Origin: Candidatus Omnitrophota bacterium
GTDB taxonomy: Bacteria; Omnitrophota; Gorgyraeia; JAGLLT01
Assembly: GCA_030632085.1 (NCBI GenBank)
Contig: DAOVJY010000004.1
Span: forward strand, 80,000-120,858
Length of the DNA: 40,859 bases
Direction of reading: 5' to 3'
Shown: in pieces, positions 24,136-32,989 of the stretch
Numbering within the stretch: the first letter of the stretch is position 1
Layout of the letters: every line of letters begins with the position of its first letter
Made by a program: the position numbers and the translations under genes
The notes under the pieces: model-generated
The model's input: the letters and a program-made list of their open reading frames with translations, nothing else
What the model was told of the DNA's origin: nothing
Databases searched by the model: none

Positions 24136-25398
24136 TTATTTGGCCCTTATTTGGCCGCTACCGATAATTACATACTTGTAACTGGTAAGTTCGGCAACAC
24201 CCATGGGGCCTCTGGCGTGCATTCTGCCCGTACTAATGCCTATTTCGGCTCCAAGGCCAAATTGATTTCCATCAGTAAATCTTGTTGAAGCATTCAGATA
24301 TACACAAGCGGAATCCACTCTATTTAAAAAATGCTCAGCAGATTCACAACTGTCGGTAATAATCACTTCAGAAAGTCCGGAACCATATCTCTCAATATGC
24401 TCTATGGCATCATTCATACTATTAACAACCTTAATTGACAAAATTTTGTCCAAGTATTCAGTCTCCCAATCTTTATTAACCGCTTTTTTAATCCGGCCTT
24501 TAAAAATATTATAGGCCTCAAGGCATCCCCTAACCTCTACTCCTTGAGTTTTTAGCCTTTTTATCATTAAAGGCAAAAAGCGCGCGGCGATATGCTTATG
24601 AACTAATAAAGTTTCAATAGCATTACAGACGCTTGTTCTCTGAAGCTTCGCGTTAAGTATCACTCTTTCCGCCATATTTAAATCAGCATATTCATCCACA
24701 TACGCGTGGCAAAGCCCTTTGTAGTGTTTTACAACCGGTATCTTAGAATACTTAACCACTTCTTTAATGAGGCTCTCTCCGCCTCTGGGTATAATCAAAT
24801 CAATATTCTTTTCTTCTCTAAGTAAAAGGCGGACCGCTTTACGATCAGTGGTTTTAATTATATTTATTGCGCCTTCGGGTAAACCGTTATTTAGAGCGAT
24901 TTTATTTAAAACTTCGAAAATGGCCAAGTTTGAATAGATGGCATTACTGCTCCCTCTTAAAATAATGGCATTACCGGCTTTTAAACAAAGGCCTATACAA
25001 TCACTTGTAACGTTAGGCCTTGACTCATAAATAACTCCAATAACACCTAAAGGAACTCGTACTTTCATAATCTGCAAGCCGTTAGGCCTTTTAACTGACG
25101 AAACCATATTTCCAATAGGGTCTTCTTGAGCCGCAACCTCCTTAAGGCACGAACTCATCTGCTTAATTCTATCTTTATCCAGCGACAACCTATCTATAAA
25201 ACTTTCTTTTAAGCCATTCTTTTTAGCTGTTTTAATATCCAGCTTATTGGCATTAATAATATATTTGGCGTTAGCCGTTAAAGCCCGGGCCATTTGTTCC
25301 AATGTTCTATTTTTCATCTCAGTAGACAATTGACGCATTTCTGAAGATGCTTTTTTTGCCATAATGGCTATTGACTGAATTTCTTTCTTAATTTCCAT
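24136..25398 (-). CDS. proA: Gamma-glutamyl phosphate reductase
   Basis: NADPH-dependent second step of proline synthesis. Aldehyde-dehydrogenase superfamily, 420 residues. Seen: VRVPLGVIGVIYESRPNVTSDCIGLCLKAGNAIILRGSSNA (NADP and acyl pocket), IDLIIPRGGESLI, the catalytic Cys in QRTSVCNAIETLLVH, and the C-terminal ASTRFTDGNQFGLGAEIGISTGRMHARGPMG signature. It follows proB by 14 bases; ProA and ProB form a channel for the unstable gamma-glutamyl phosphate. Confidence 0.98.
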   Translation of the reverse strand: MEIKKEIQSIAIMAKKASSEMRQLSTEMKNRTLEQMARALTANAKYIINANKLDIKTAKKNGLKESFIDRLSLDKDRIKQMSSCLKEVAAQEDPIGNMVSSVKRPNGLQIMKVRVPLGVIGVIYESRPNVTSDCIGLCLKAGNAIILRGSSNAIYSNLAIFEVLNKIALNNGLPEGAINIIKTTDRKAVRLLLREEKNIDLIIPRGGESLIKEVVKYSKIPVVKHYKGLCHAYVDEYADLNMAERVILNAKLQRTSVCNAIETLLVHKHIAARFLPLMIKRLKTQGVEVRGCLEAYNIFKGRIKKAVNKDWETEYLDKILSIKVVNSMNDAIEHIERYGSGLSEVIITDSCESAEHFLNRVDSACVYLNASTRFTDGNQFGLGAEIGISTGRMHARGPMGVAELTSYKYVIIGSGQIRAK

Positions 25399-25412
25399 CT
25401 TGTTCTCCTATG

Positions 25413-26519
25413 CTATAAAATTACAAGATTATCTCTATGAATAATTTCATCATAATACTTACAGCCAAGCTTTTTTTCTATTTCTGAAGTCTTAAGGCCC
25501 TTAATTTTATCTATTTCTTTAGAAGCATAATTAGTAAATCCTCTGGCGAGTTCTTTGCCTGATTCGCTAAATACCGATATAAGGTCTCCATAAGCAAAAT
25601 CGCCGGAAACTTTAATAACACCTGCCGACAAAAGGCTTCCGCCTTGCTCGCAAAGCGCCTTTACGGCTCCTTTATCTATAATCAACTTACCTTTCACTTT
25701 TCTACTGAAGGCAATCCATTTTTTTCTTTCATTGAGTTTTGATTTTTTCCCTTTGAAAATAGTTCCCGCGTTCTTACCATTCATTATATCGTATAAAATA
25801 TTAGTTTTTCTGCCATTAGCAATAATACAGGTTATACCGGAAGAAGTAACCATGCGAGCCGCTTTCAGCTTTGTTCTCATACCTCCAACGCTTAATTCGC
25901 AACCGGCACCCGCGGCATGATGCTCAACCCGCGCAACATCTTCAACAACATCAATTTTCTCCTGTTTTCCTTGAGAATTCACGCAATAAAGCCCGGCAAC
26001 ATCGGTCAAAATTATGAGCGCCTCTGCTGAAATAAAATTAGCCACCAGAGCCGAGAGTTGATCGTTGTCACCAAATTTAATTTCATCTGTCGAAACTGTA
26101 TCATTTTCATTAATAACGGGCAAAATGCCCTTTTCTAAAAGAGTCATAACCGTGTTCTTCGCGTTTAGATACCTTTGCCTATCGCTTAAATCAGCCCTGG
26201 TTAATAAAATTTGCGCTGTTACTATTTTCTTTTTATGAAAATAATTATCATATATTTTCATTAAACGGCTTTGGCCTATTGCCGCGGCGGCTTGTAAAAT
26301 TTTTAATGTCTTGGGCCTTTTGCTAAGCTTAAGCTGACTCATACCTTCGGCAATTGCCCCTGAGGAGACCAATACAACCTCAACTCCACTTTTAAGCAAC
26401 TTAACTATTTGCAGACATAAGAGCTCAACCTCTTTCTTATCTAAACACGCGTCCTTAGAGGCAATAATCTTAGTGCCCACTTTGATAACAACTCTATTAA
26501 ATTTTTTATTTTTTTTCAT
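25413..26519 (-). CDS. proB: Glutamate 5-kinase with PUA domain
   Basis: First step of proline synthesis. Amino-acid kinase domain: VVIKVGTKIIAS, VLVSSGAIAEGMSQL, PVINENDTVSTDEIKFGDNDQLSALVA and VGGMRTKLKAARMV. A C-terminal PUA domain follows from about residue 275 (KLIIDKGAVKALCEQGGSLLSAGV). 368 residues, the usual kinase-PUA form; proline feedback is expected through the kinase domain. Its ATG overlaps the obg stop by 4 bases. Confidence 0.97.
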   Translation of the reverse strand: MKKNKKFNRVVIKVGTKIIASKDACLDKKEVELLCLQIVKLLKSGVEVVLVSSGAIAEGMSQLKLSKRPKTLKILQAAAAIGQSRLMKIYDNYFHKKKIVTAQILLTRADLSDRQRYLNAKNTVMTLLEKGILPVINENDTVSTDEIKFGDNDQLSALVANFISAEALIILTDVAGLYCVNSQGKQEKIDVVEDVARVEHHAAGAGCELSVGGMRTKLKAARMVTSSGITCIIANGRKTNILYDIMNGKNAGTIFKGKKSKLNERKKWIAFSRKVKGKLIIDKGAVKALCEQGGSLLSAGVIKVSGDFAYGDLISVFSESGKELARGFTNYASKEIDKIKGLKTSEIEKKLGCKYYDEIIHRDNLVIL

Positions 26520-27472
26520 CCTAATAATCCAATTACCCGCTTCAAAAATTTATCAATATTAGTCTTATCTTTACATGAAATCATACTAAATGGTTCTTCA
26601 ATTTTATCTTTAAAAACTTTTACATTTTCCTTCGCCGCAACTAAATCAATTTTATTTGCTAAAATTATATATGGCTTATCGTTCAATTCCTTATTATATA
26701 GCATTAACTCATTTTTTAAACTAAAAAAATCATCCCAGGGTTTTCTTCCGTCAACACCCGCGAGATCTATAACAAAGGCAAGAATTCTCGTTCGCTCTAT
26801 ATGTCGGAGGAATCTATCACCTAAACCGCTGCCTGAATGCGCTCCCTCAATTAAACCGGGTATATCGGCAATTTTGAACTCTTTTTCGTCGAATTCAACA
26901 ATACCCAAAATAGGCGCTTTAGTTGTAAACGGATAAGCTGCGATTTTAGGTTTTGCTTTAGAAATGCAGCTTATTAGGGAAGATTTGCCCGCGTTGGGAA
27001 ATCCAACTAAACCAACGTCAGCAATTAATTTTAGATCTAAATGCAGATGTATAGACTCGCCCAGCTTACCTGGTTCGGCATTCTCATGCCTGATATTGCC
27101 CCGGCCGCCCCTACCTCCGCGCGCGACAATAACCTCCTCATTAATATAAGTCAAATCTCTCACAATCAAACTATTATCAGCATTAATAACAAAAGTACCC
27201 GGCGGCACCGACAGATAAACATCTTCACCATCTCTGCCTGTTTTATTATTAGATCCCCCGCGGCCACCACTGGGAGCCTTGATATTTTTTTTATATCTGA
27301 ATTCTCTTAAGGTATAAATGCCGGGGTCTGCCTTGATAATTACATGGCCTCCCTGGCCGCCATCACCGCCATTTGGTTTTCTTTTCTTTGCATCTCTTAT
27401 ATGGCGGAAACTTTTACATCCAGAGCCACCGGTACCAGCCTGCACATAAATATCAACTTCATCTATAAACAT
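26516..27472 (-). CDS. obg: GTPase Obg/CgtA
   Basis: Essential GTPase in 50S ribosome assembly and stringent-type control. The glycine-rich Obg fold fills residues 1-155 (DVYVQAGTGGSGCKSFRHIR type start, many GGxGG turns). The G domain has the P-loop GFPNAGKSS at residues 157-165, DIPGLIEGAHSGSGLG (G3), NKID (G4) and ISCKD (G5). At 318 residues it lacks the C-terminal OCT domain, as many Obg proteins do. It overlaps the rpmA stop by one base and proB by four, so it is tightly coupled to both. Confidence 0.97.
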   Translation of the reverse strand: MFIDEVDIYVQAGTGGSGCKSFRHIRDAKKRKPNGGDGGQGGHVIIKADPGIYTLREFRYKKNIKAPSGGRGGSNNKTGRDGEDVYLSVPPGTFVINADNSLIVRDLTYINEEVIVARGGRGGRGNIRHENAEPGKLGESIHLHLDLKLIADVGLVGFPNAGKSSLISCISKAKPKIAAYPFTTKAPILGIVEFDEKEFKIADIPGLIEGAHSGSGLGDRFLRHIERTRILAFVIDLAGVDGRKPWDDFFSLKNELMLYNKELNDKPYIILANKIDLVAAKENVKVFKDKIEEPFSMISCKDKTNIDKFLKRVIGLLG

Positions 27473-27714
27473 TACTGAGGCAAAATACTAATAAATCTTG
27501 TTTTGCTAAATTTGACCACGCCGTGTTTTTTCGCGAAAAGAGTATTATCAGAACCGCGTCCCACATTATCTCCAGCCTTAAACTTAACTCCTCTTTGCCT
27601 TATGATTATAGCGCCCGCTTTTACCGTTTCGCCGTCGTATTTTTTAAGACCCAAACTTTTTCCTACAGAGTCTCTTCCGTTCTTTGTTGAGCCCATCCCT
27701 TTTTTATGTGCCAT
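27472..27714 (-). CDS. rpmA: Ribosomal protein bL27
   Basis: 80 residues. [34 protein letters not shown] is the canonical bL27 N terminus whose tail reaches the peptidyl-transferase centre; [26 protein letters not shown] follows. No Firmicute-type processed leader is present. It lies 22 bases after rplU in the standard rplU-rpmA-obg order. Confidence 0.98.
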   Translation of the reverse strand: MAHKKGMGSTKNGRDSVGKSLGLKKYDGETVKAGAIIIRQRGVKFKAGDNVGRGSDNTLFAKKHGVVKFSKTRFISILPQ

Positions 27715-27736
27715 TATTCAAACTCCTTTTATATAA

Positions 27737-28057
27737 TTACTTTTCATCCAGGACAATATCATCTACTTTGAGCCTGGTATACTGTTGCCTGTGACCTTTT
27801 TTTGTCTTTGAACTCTTGCGCCTGCGATACTTAAAGCTTACAATTTTATCAGCTTTTTCGTTTGATACCACGCTACAAGCTACTTTGGCTTTTTTGATAT
27901 AAGGTGTTCCTATATATATCTTTTTGCCTTTAGCAGCCATCATAACGTGGGAGAAATTAACAATACTTCCCTCTTTCTTTTTTAAATATTCAACCATAAA
28001 CTCCTGGCCTTTATTGACTTTATACTGTTTTCCACCGGTTTCAATTATCGCGTACAT
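27737..28057 (-). CDS. rplU: Ribosomal protein bL21
   Basis: 106 residues: MYAIIETGGKQYKVNKGQEF at the start, then YRRRKSSKTKKGHRQQYTRLKV at the 23S-rRNA-binding end. I place the start at the ATG ending at 28057 because MYAIIETGGKQY is the universal bL21 N terminus and GAGGAG stands 5' of it. The same frame is open for 32 more codons upstream, but that stretch lies in a repeat and has no ribosome site. First gene of the long ribosome/proline/NAD transcript. Confidence 0.98.
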   Translation of the reverse strand: MYAIIETGGKQYKVNKGQEFMVEYLKKKEGSIVNFSHVMMAAKGKKIYIGTPYIKKAKVACSVVSNEKADKIVSFKYRRRKSSKTKKGHRQQYTRLKVDDIVLDEK

Positions 28058-28076
28058 TTTCTTCTCCTCGTATAAT

Positions 28077-28091
28077 ATGTCTATTAGACAT
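28077..28091 (-). promoter_or_regulatory. Inverted repeat just upstream of the rplU ribosome-binding site
   Basis: ATGTCTA-T-TAGACAT, a perfect 7-1-7 dyad, ends about 11 bases 5' of GAGGAG of rplU. It could be an operator, a small leader hairpin, or the boundary of the adjacent long repeat. A weak promoter-like pair (TTGGAT, 17 bases, CATATT) overlaps it on the minus strand. No function can be assigned. Confidence 0.4.
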
Positions 28092-28099
28092 GTAATATC

Positions 28100-28250
28100 C
28101 AATAACCAAGATACAAGATATACCCTTGCAGGGCACAAGCAAACAATTTCCAATATTCAATAACCAATCATCAAACAATCGCTCTTGCCTTGGTTTGATT
28201 ATTCGAATTTGGTTATTGGTTATTATTTGGTTATTGTTTCTTGCATCTTG
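28100..28250 (-). repeat. Dispersed long intergenic repeat, copy C (inverted, diverged)
   Basis: On the minus strand it reads CAAGATGCAAGAAACAATAACC, AATAATAACCAATAACC, AAATTCGAATAATCAAACC, then GTTTGATGATTGGTTATTG, GGGTATATCTTGTATCTTGG. These are the same blocks in the same order as copies A and B, with more differences and without the TTTGCGTCC end. It fills the spacer between rng and rplU. Confidence 0.8.
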
Positions 28251-28321
28251 TTTCTTAATGTTTTCACATAACTCCATTGCTTAACTTTTCAACAGATATT
28301 TCAACAGACATACAGGATATC

Positions 28322-28348
28322 AAAAAAGAAAAAGCTTGTCAAGCTTTT
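28322..28348 (-). terminator. Rho-independent terminator overlapping the rng stop codon
   Basis: Minus strand: AAAAGCTT, GAC loop, AAGCTTTT (8-bp stem), then TTCTTTTTT-like U tract. The rng TGA lies in the loop/stem, so the last codons of rng form the left arm. Confidence 0.75.
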
Positions 28349-29838
28349 GTAATTCTAACATTTTCAATATGTTCCTTGATATCCGCCTCTATAAGTATCT
28401 TCGCATTATATTCGTTCTCTAAATGATTTAGCTCTTCTCGAAGCTCATTAAATATATATGAAGCTACCTTGGGATGCAAATTTACTCTAATCTTGGACAC
28501 TTTAAGAGTTTTTAGCGCTTTCTTAATACTTCTAAGAGCTTCAATTGCAATTGTGGGACTTGACTTTACCAGCCCTTTACCTTTGCAATGGGGGCACGTT
28601 TCAGAAAAAGCACTCTCTAAACTTTTACCTACTCTTTGACGCGTCATCTCAACCACACCAAGTTCAGAAATAGGTAAAACTTTAGTTTTAGCTCTATCTT
28701 TTTTGAGGCTCATCAAAAGAATCCTATGAATCTCATGGCGATGCTGCCTTAAATTCATATCGATAAAATCAATTATAATTATCCCCCCAAGATCTCTAAG
28801 CTTTAATTGCCTTACTATTTCATTGGCAGCTTCTTTATTAGTAATGAAAGCTGTTTCTTCTAAACTTGCCTTCTTTACGAAACTTCCCGTGTTAACATCA
28901 ATTGAAACCAAACTTTCAGTTGGCTCTATGATAATATAACCCCCTGATTTTAATTGAACATGTCTTTTGGTTATCTTTTCAATTTGATCTTCAAGCTTAT
29001 ATTCCTCAAATAGAGATTTCCCGGCTTCATGCAGCTTTAATTTTGATTTTAGGTCAGGCGTTAAAGAGTTCAGAAATCTATATATCCTGCTAAATTCTTT
29101 CTTATCATCAACCATAAGGCATTCAATATCTTCTGAAAAATAATCACGTATAACCCTCAAAACTAAATCATACTCCTCATGAACCAAAGAAGGACAAGCA
29201 ACCCGGCGGGAAACGTAATTAATGCGTTTCATAAGTCGAAGAAGATATTTATAATCCCTGATAAGCTCTCTTTTACTGGCTCCTTCTCCCAGTGTTCTCA
29301 CTATAAGCCCCGCGCCCTGCGGCAACCGAAAACTGCCAATAATATTTTTTAATCTTTCTCTTTCTTCGGGTTCTCTTATTCTTTTGGAAATACCCGTACA
29401 ACTCTGATACGGCATTAAAACTAAATACCTGCCGGGCAAACTAATATTCGTAGTTAGCCTGGGGCCTTTTGTGCTTATACTATCTTTTACAATTTGGACG
29501 ATAACTTCCTGTCCCGGCCGTAAGACATCTTTAATATTAACATTTTCTTTAAAGCGTGATGGCACAAGCTCCTCAGCTTCCTCTTCTAATATTTCCTTAT
29601 AATCACCAAACGGTTTAGTGATATCCGACACGTAGAGAAAACCATTTTTCTTCATTCCCAAATTAACAAAAGCAGCCTGAATACCGCTTACTACCGTATC
29701 AACTTTTGCCTTGTAGATATTTCCCACAAATCGCTTATAATCCGGCCTCTCGCTGAAATATTGCTCCAAATCACCGTTTTCCATAACAGCAATTCGCTTT
29801 TCCTGCTTCTCAACATTGATAATTATTTTTCTTTTCAT
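28339..29838 (-). CDS. rng: Ribonuclease G (RNase E/G family)
   Basis: Endoribonuclease for 16S rRNA maturation and mRNA decay. Domains: S1 RNA-binding segment near residues 38-110 (VGNIYKAKVDTVVSGIQAAFVNLGMKKNGFLYVSDI), RNase H-like and DNase I-like core with SIDVNTGSF and GGIIIIDFIDM (the two metal-binding Asp), and the zinc link CPHCKGKG (TCPHCKGKGLVKS) that joins the dimer. At 499 residues, without the long unstructured C-terminal scaffold of RNase E, it is the RNase G form. It stands between two terminators, so it is probably a one-gene unit, although no clear promoter is seen in the 79 bases before it. Confidence 0.96.
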   Translation of the reverse strand: MKRKIIINVEKQEKRIAVMENGDLEQYFSERPDYKRFVGNIYKAKVDTVVSGIQAAFVNLGMKKNGFLYVSDITKPFGDYKEILEEEAEELVPSRFKENVNIKDVLRPGQEVIVQIVKDSISTKGPRLTTNISLPGRYLVLMPYQSCTGISKRIREPEERERLKNIIGSFRLPQGAGLIVRTLGEGASKRELIRDYKYLLRLMKRINYVSRRVACPSLVHEEYDLVLRVIRDYFSEDIECLMVDDKKEFSRIYRFLNSLTPDLKSKLKLHEAGKSLFEEYKLEDQIEKITKRHVQLKSGGYIIIEPTESLVSIDVNTGSFVKKASLEETAFITNKEAANEIVRQLKLRDLGGIIIIDFIDMNLRQHRHEIHRILLMSLKKDRAKTKVLPISELGVVEMTRQRVGKSLESAFSETCPHCKGKGLVKSSPTIAIEALRSIKKALKTLKVSKIRVNLHPKVASYIFNELREELNHLENEYNAKILIEADIKEHIENVRITKA

Positions 29839-29864
29839 CTTAAAAATTAAACTCCTTTAAATTG

Positions 29865-29892
29865 AAAAAAGACAGGCTCTAAACCCGTCTTT
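29865..29892 (-). terminator. Rho-independent terminator of the pilM-Q operon
   Basis: Minus strand AAAGACGGG, 7-base loop, CCTGTCTTT (9-bp stem with one G-U), followed by T-run. It lies 26 bases after the pilQ stop and separates the pilus genes from rng. Confidence 0.88.
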
Positions 29893-29917
29893 ATTTTAAA
29901 CTATTTAATCAAGCATA

Positions 29918-31447
29918 TTAAAAAACTGTTTCCTGTTCAAATGCAACCGCTGAAACTGAGTCAACGTAACCATTCTCTCTTAATATATGAGGTGTTAAAA
30001 ATATTAAAAGGTCTCTTTTTTCCACCTCTGTACTTTTATGCGAAAATAAATAACCCAATAGTGGAATATCCCCAAGCAGTGGTATTTTCTTTCTGGTATT
30101 AATAACTTTGTCCTTAATCATGCCGCCTATCACCAAGGTCTCTCCATCTTTAATCATTACCTGAACTTCCGCCTGTTTAGTGGAAATTATCGGTACTTCC
30201 GCCCCTTCAAATGTAACACTTCCGGTCAAGTCACTTACTTCGGGAATAACAGTTAAAGTTATATAGCCATCTTTATTAACCGTTGGAGTAACCGTCAAAA
30301 TAATGCCATACTCAACATAATCCCACCCGGAAACATTCCACCGGCCCGTTTCGTCGGAATAAGAATAACTGGCTACCGGCCACTTTGTACCTACTGTAAT
30401 TTTTGCTTCCTGATTGTTTAAAGTGGTAATTCTGGGATTTGATAAAACATTCGTATCCGTCCTGGTAGATAGAGCCTCTAAAGTTGCCTGTAAACCGGTG
30501 AAATCAAGGGTTCCGTACTGGAAATACTCACTCTCGCCCGTACTTCCGGCAATAGCCGGTAAAGAGCTCCATGTTATAGCATCTTTTCCGGAAACAGGCA
30601 AGTCATTCTTCAAAGCAAAATCTGAAGTAATACCAGTAATCTGCCCACTCGCGTCATAAGTATAATCAGCGCTTGGCGTAGGATACACCCTGCCATCAGT
30701 ACTCCAATTAGAAAACGGAACTGTTGTGGCCCTTTTAGCTCCATCAGCTATAATCCGCGTTTGCCAATCAACACCTAAAACTTCATCCTTACCCAAGGTT
30801 GTTTCTATTATCCTGGCTTCAATTTGTATCTGCGGCGTTCTGGCATCCAACTGTTCGATTATACCGGCTAATTTCTTAATATTGCTTCTTGTGTCAGTCA
30901 TAATAACTTGATTAGTCCTCGTATCAAACTGCATCTTTCCGCGAGAAGACAGCATTTCTCCAAGTGATATTGACAAACTTTCAGCATCAGCATAATTGAG
31001 TGAAAATAGAGTTGTCTCCAAATCTTCCAGAGAAAGATTTTCTCTTGTGGTAACGCGAATTATATTCCCATCCCGCTCACAAACATAACCTTGAGTTTTT
31101 AAGACGATATCTAAAGCTTTCTCCCAAGGAACATCTTCTAACTTCATGGTTACAACTCCCTGAACCTCTTCTCCCGCGATAATGTTTGTACCGCTTTTGT
31201 CTGAAATTATACGCAAAACATCCTTTATATTCGCGTCTTTAAAGTCCATGCTGATCTTTTTGCTGGAGGACTTATTATTCAAAATCGAATATATTTGATT
31301 AGCTTCAATCTGCCGGGGAGAAATTTGCTTCGCACGCGGACTTACAGCTTTTACTTCTTGCGAAATGCTAGTCTTACCGCAAAGGACTACCGCGCAAAAT
31401 ATAACGAAAAGAAATAAAAAGTATTTTTTATTTTTCATCATCGGCAT
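29918..31447 (-). CDS. pilQ: Type IV pilus secretin PilQ
   Basis: Outer-membrane channel for the pilus. A signal peptide occupies about residues 5-30 (FLFLFVIFCAVVLCGKTSIS). The STN/N0 domain is ISMDFKDANIKDVLRIISDKSGTNI (about 60-125), then a Secretin_N domain (LNYADAESLSISLGEML..., about 145-205) and the secretin barrel from about residue 210. The closing signature is VPIISTKQAEVQVMIKDGET and LLGDIPLLGYLFSHK. At 509 residues it is shorter than proteobacterial PilQ because no AMIN domains precede N0. The first ATG overlaps pilP by 20 bases; the Met four codons in (31438) is a possible alternative start. Last gene of pilM-N-O-P-Q. Confidence 0.95.
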   Translation of the reverse strand: MPMMKNKKYFLFLFVIFCAVVLCGKTSISQEVKAVSPRAKQISPRQIEANQIYSILNNKSSSKKISMDFKDANIKDVLRIISDKSGTNIIAGEEVQGVVTMKLEDVPWEKALDIVLKTQGYVCERDGNIIRVTTRENLSLEDLETTLFSLNYADAESLSISLGEMLSSRGKMQFDTRTNQVIMTDTRSNIKKLAGIIEQLDARTPQIQIEARIIETTLGKDEVLGVDWQTRIIADGAKRATTVPFSNWSTDGRVYPTPSADYTYDASGQITGITSDFALKNDLPVSGKDAITWSSLPAIAGSTGESEYFQYGTLDFTGLQATLEALSTRTDTNVLSNPRITTLNNQEAKITVGTKWPVASYSYSDETGRWNVSGWDYVEYGIILTVTPTVNKDGYITLTVIPEVSDLTGSVTFEGAEVPIISTKQAEVQVMIKDGETLVIGGMIKDKVINTRKKIPLLGDIPLLGYLFSHKSTEVEKRDLLIFLTPHILRENGYVDSVSAVAFEQETVF

Positions 31448-31820
31448 TATTTTTATCTTCTCTTAACTTGAAAACCTTTCTTTCCCCTAAAACTTCCACA
31501 ACAGCACCAGTGCGAGTGATTTCCTTTATAATAAAAAAACCGGTCTGATCATCAACTTTCATAATTTGATTGTTTATTATCACAACCGAATCTCCGGCCG
31601 GGTCATATATCACAGCCTGAAGCGTTATTGAGCTGTAATCTACTTCTTTCTTATCGTTTGCAACTGTAGGTTTTTTTTCACTTTCATCCTCCAAATATGA
31701 GGGCACAAACGGATCACGCCTTTCATGATTATTATACACGAAACCTGTTGCATATGCAAAAGTATTTAAATACAACAATAGGCCCACTAAGTGCAAAACT
31801 ATGCTCAAAACTCTACTCAT
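31428..31820 (-). CDS. pilP: Type IV pilus assembly protein PilP
   Basis: 130 residues with an N-terminal hydrophobic signal (LSIVLHLVGLLLYLNTFAYA). The sequence then has RRDPFVPSY (the RDPF motif typical of PilP), a charged linker, and a small beta domain ITLQAVIYDPAGDSVVIINNQIMKV that in known PilPs binds the N0 domain of PilQ. No lipobox Cys, so it is probably anchored by the signal or soluble in the periplasm. Assigned by its place between pilO and pilQ and the DPF motif; overlaps both neighbours. Confidence 0.88.
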   Translation of the reverse strand: MSRVLSIVLHLVGLLLYLNTFAYATGFVYNNHERRDPFVPSYLEDESEKKPTVANDKKEVDYSSITLQAVIYDPAGDSVVIINNQIMKVDDQTGFFIIKEITRTGAVVEVLGERKVFKLREDKNNADDEK

Positions 31821-32409
31821 TCTCTTTCGTCTCCGCTGAATCTAATATATAAGTATAAACTACCATCTCGCCTCTATGCTCGAAAGGATTTTTTTTATCT
31901 TCTTTAATTTCAAGCCCTTCAATCTTCATAAATCTATCAGCGTTCTCGAGTTTACTAATAAAAAATCCGATATTATGATACCCGCCTTTAAGTATTAACT
32001 TAAGTGGAACTGTCACATATAAAGTTTGCTCTTGCTCCCGCCTGATTTCCTGTCTTTTTTCAATTTCCAACAACTTTACATCAGTCTCGGTAGCAATATC
32101 CGAAAGGTATTGCAATAAGTCCGGTATATCTTTTTCTGTCGGCAATTTTTTTTCATAATAACTGATATTTTCTTCGATTTCTTTAATTCTTATCTTAGCT
32201 TTCTCAATCTTCTCCTTCTGTTTCTCAATTGAGCCGGCTTTAGACAAAAAAGCCCGCTTCTCGAAAATTTGCACTTTTAACTCTTTTATTGTGCCAATTT
32301 TTGGAGCTATGGCGGCAAAATAAAAAATAATCGCGCCAACTATATACACAGCTATAACTCCGCCAATTATTTGATAAGTCTTGTTTTCCTTTAAGGCTTT
32401 AAGATTCAT
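31813..32409 (-). CDS. pilO: Type IV pilus assembly protein PilO
   Basis: 198-residue bitopic inner-membrane protein. A short cytoplasmic start, one transmembrane helix (about residues 15-33, GGVIAVYIVGAIIFYFAAI), a coiled coil (about 40-90, rich in Glu/Lys heptads) and a ferredoxin-like periplasmic domain (LPLKLILKGGYHNIGFFISKLENADRFMKIEGLEI). It pairs with PilN and connects PilM to PilP/PilQ. Overlaps pilN by 11 bases and pilP by 8. Confidence 0.92.
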   Translation of the reverse strand: MNLKALKENKTYQIIGGVIAVYIVGAIIFYFAAIAPKIGTIKELKVQIFEKRAFLSKAGSIEKQKEKIEKAKIRIKEIEENISYYEKKLPTEKDIPDLLQYLSDIATETDVKLLEIEKRQEIRREQEQTLYVTVPLKLILKGGYHNIGFFISKLENADRFMKIEGLEIKEDKKNPFEHRGEMVVYTYILDSAETKENE

Positions 32410-32986
32410 CTTCGTTATCCGGTAATTCTTTTTGTTTGAAGTGGCAAAAAAGAATAAAGCTTATGTGTTCCACATCTTGGATTCTTCTTTTAATAATCTT
32501 TAGTTCAACATCATCAAAATCTTTAAAAAAGGATTCATGATATTTAATATTGTTCATAAAGTTTCCAACTATCGCTTCTTCTTTTCCCTCTTTGGAATAA
32601 ACCTTACCCTCAATAGTTAACACTTCACTATTCAAATCAAGTCTATTAAACCAAATTCCATCAATAAGTAAATCGCTCAACTCATTGAGTTTTTGCGAGT
32701 AATAAATTCTATCCGCCATTAAATAATTTACAACAAGAGCTCTTTCTTCCAGTGATTTAAGCTGTTTCTTATATCCGCCGTATTCATTTTTCAGCACTAA
32801 AATTTCCTGCCATCTGGTTTCAACGTTATCAGCCTTCATCGCAACCGCGGTATAACTTTTATTCACTGATATCATCCAGAGAATAAGCAACGATATAAGA
32901 ATTATTCCGATAAAGATAAATAATCCTTTTGGAACTATTACTCTTTGTTTTTTTAAATCATCCGGAAGTAAATTTATCTCTATCAT
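32399..32986 (-). CDS. pilN: Type IV pilus assembly protein PilN
   Basis: 195 residues. It begins MIEINLLPDDLKKQR, the INLLP motif that inserts into the PilM cleft. One transmembrane helix (about residues 21-43, GLFIFIGIILISLLILWMISV), a coiled coil and a periplasmic ferredoxin-like domain follow. Forms heterodimers with PilO. Three bases separate it from pilM. Confidence 0.95.
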   Translation of the reverse strand: MIEINLLPDDLKKQRVIVPKGLFIFIGIILISLLILWMISVNKSYTAVAMKADNVETRWQEILVLKNEYGGYKKQLKSLEERALVVNYLMADRIYYSQKLNELSDLLIDGIWFNRLDLNSEVLTIEGKVYSKEGKEEAIVGNFMNNIKYHESFFKDFDDVELKIIKRRIQDVEHISFILFCHFKQKELPDNEDES

Positions 32987-32989
32987 AAT

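Noticed and set aside
28058-28153. Longer start for rplU adding 32 residues
   Set aside because: The extension lies in the inverted repeat, has no ribosome site, and the conserved bL21 N terminus begins at the internal ATG with GAGGAG in front.
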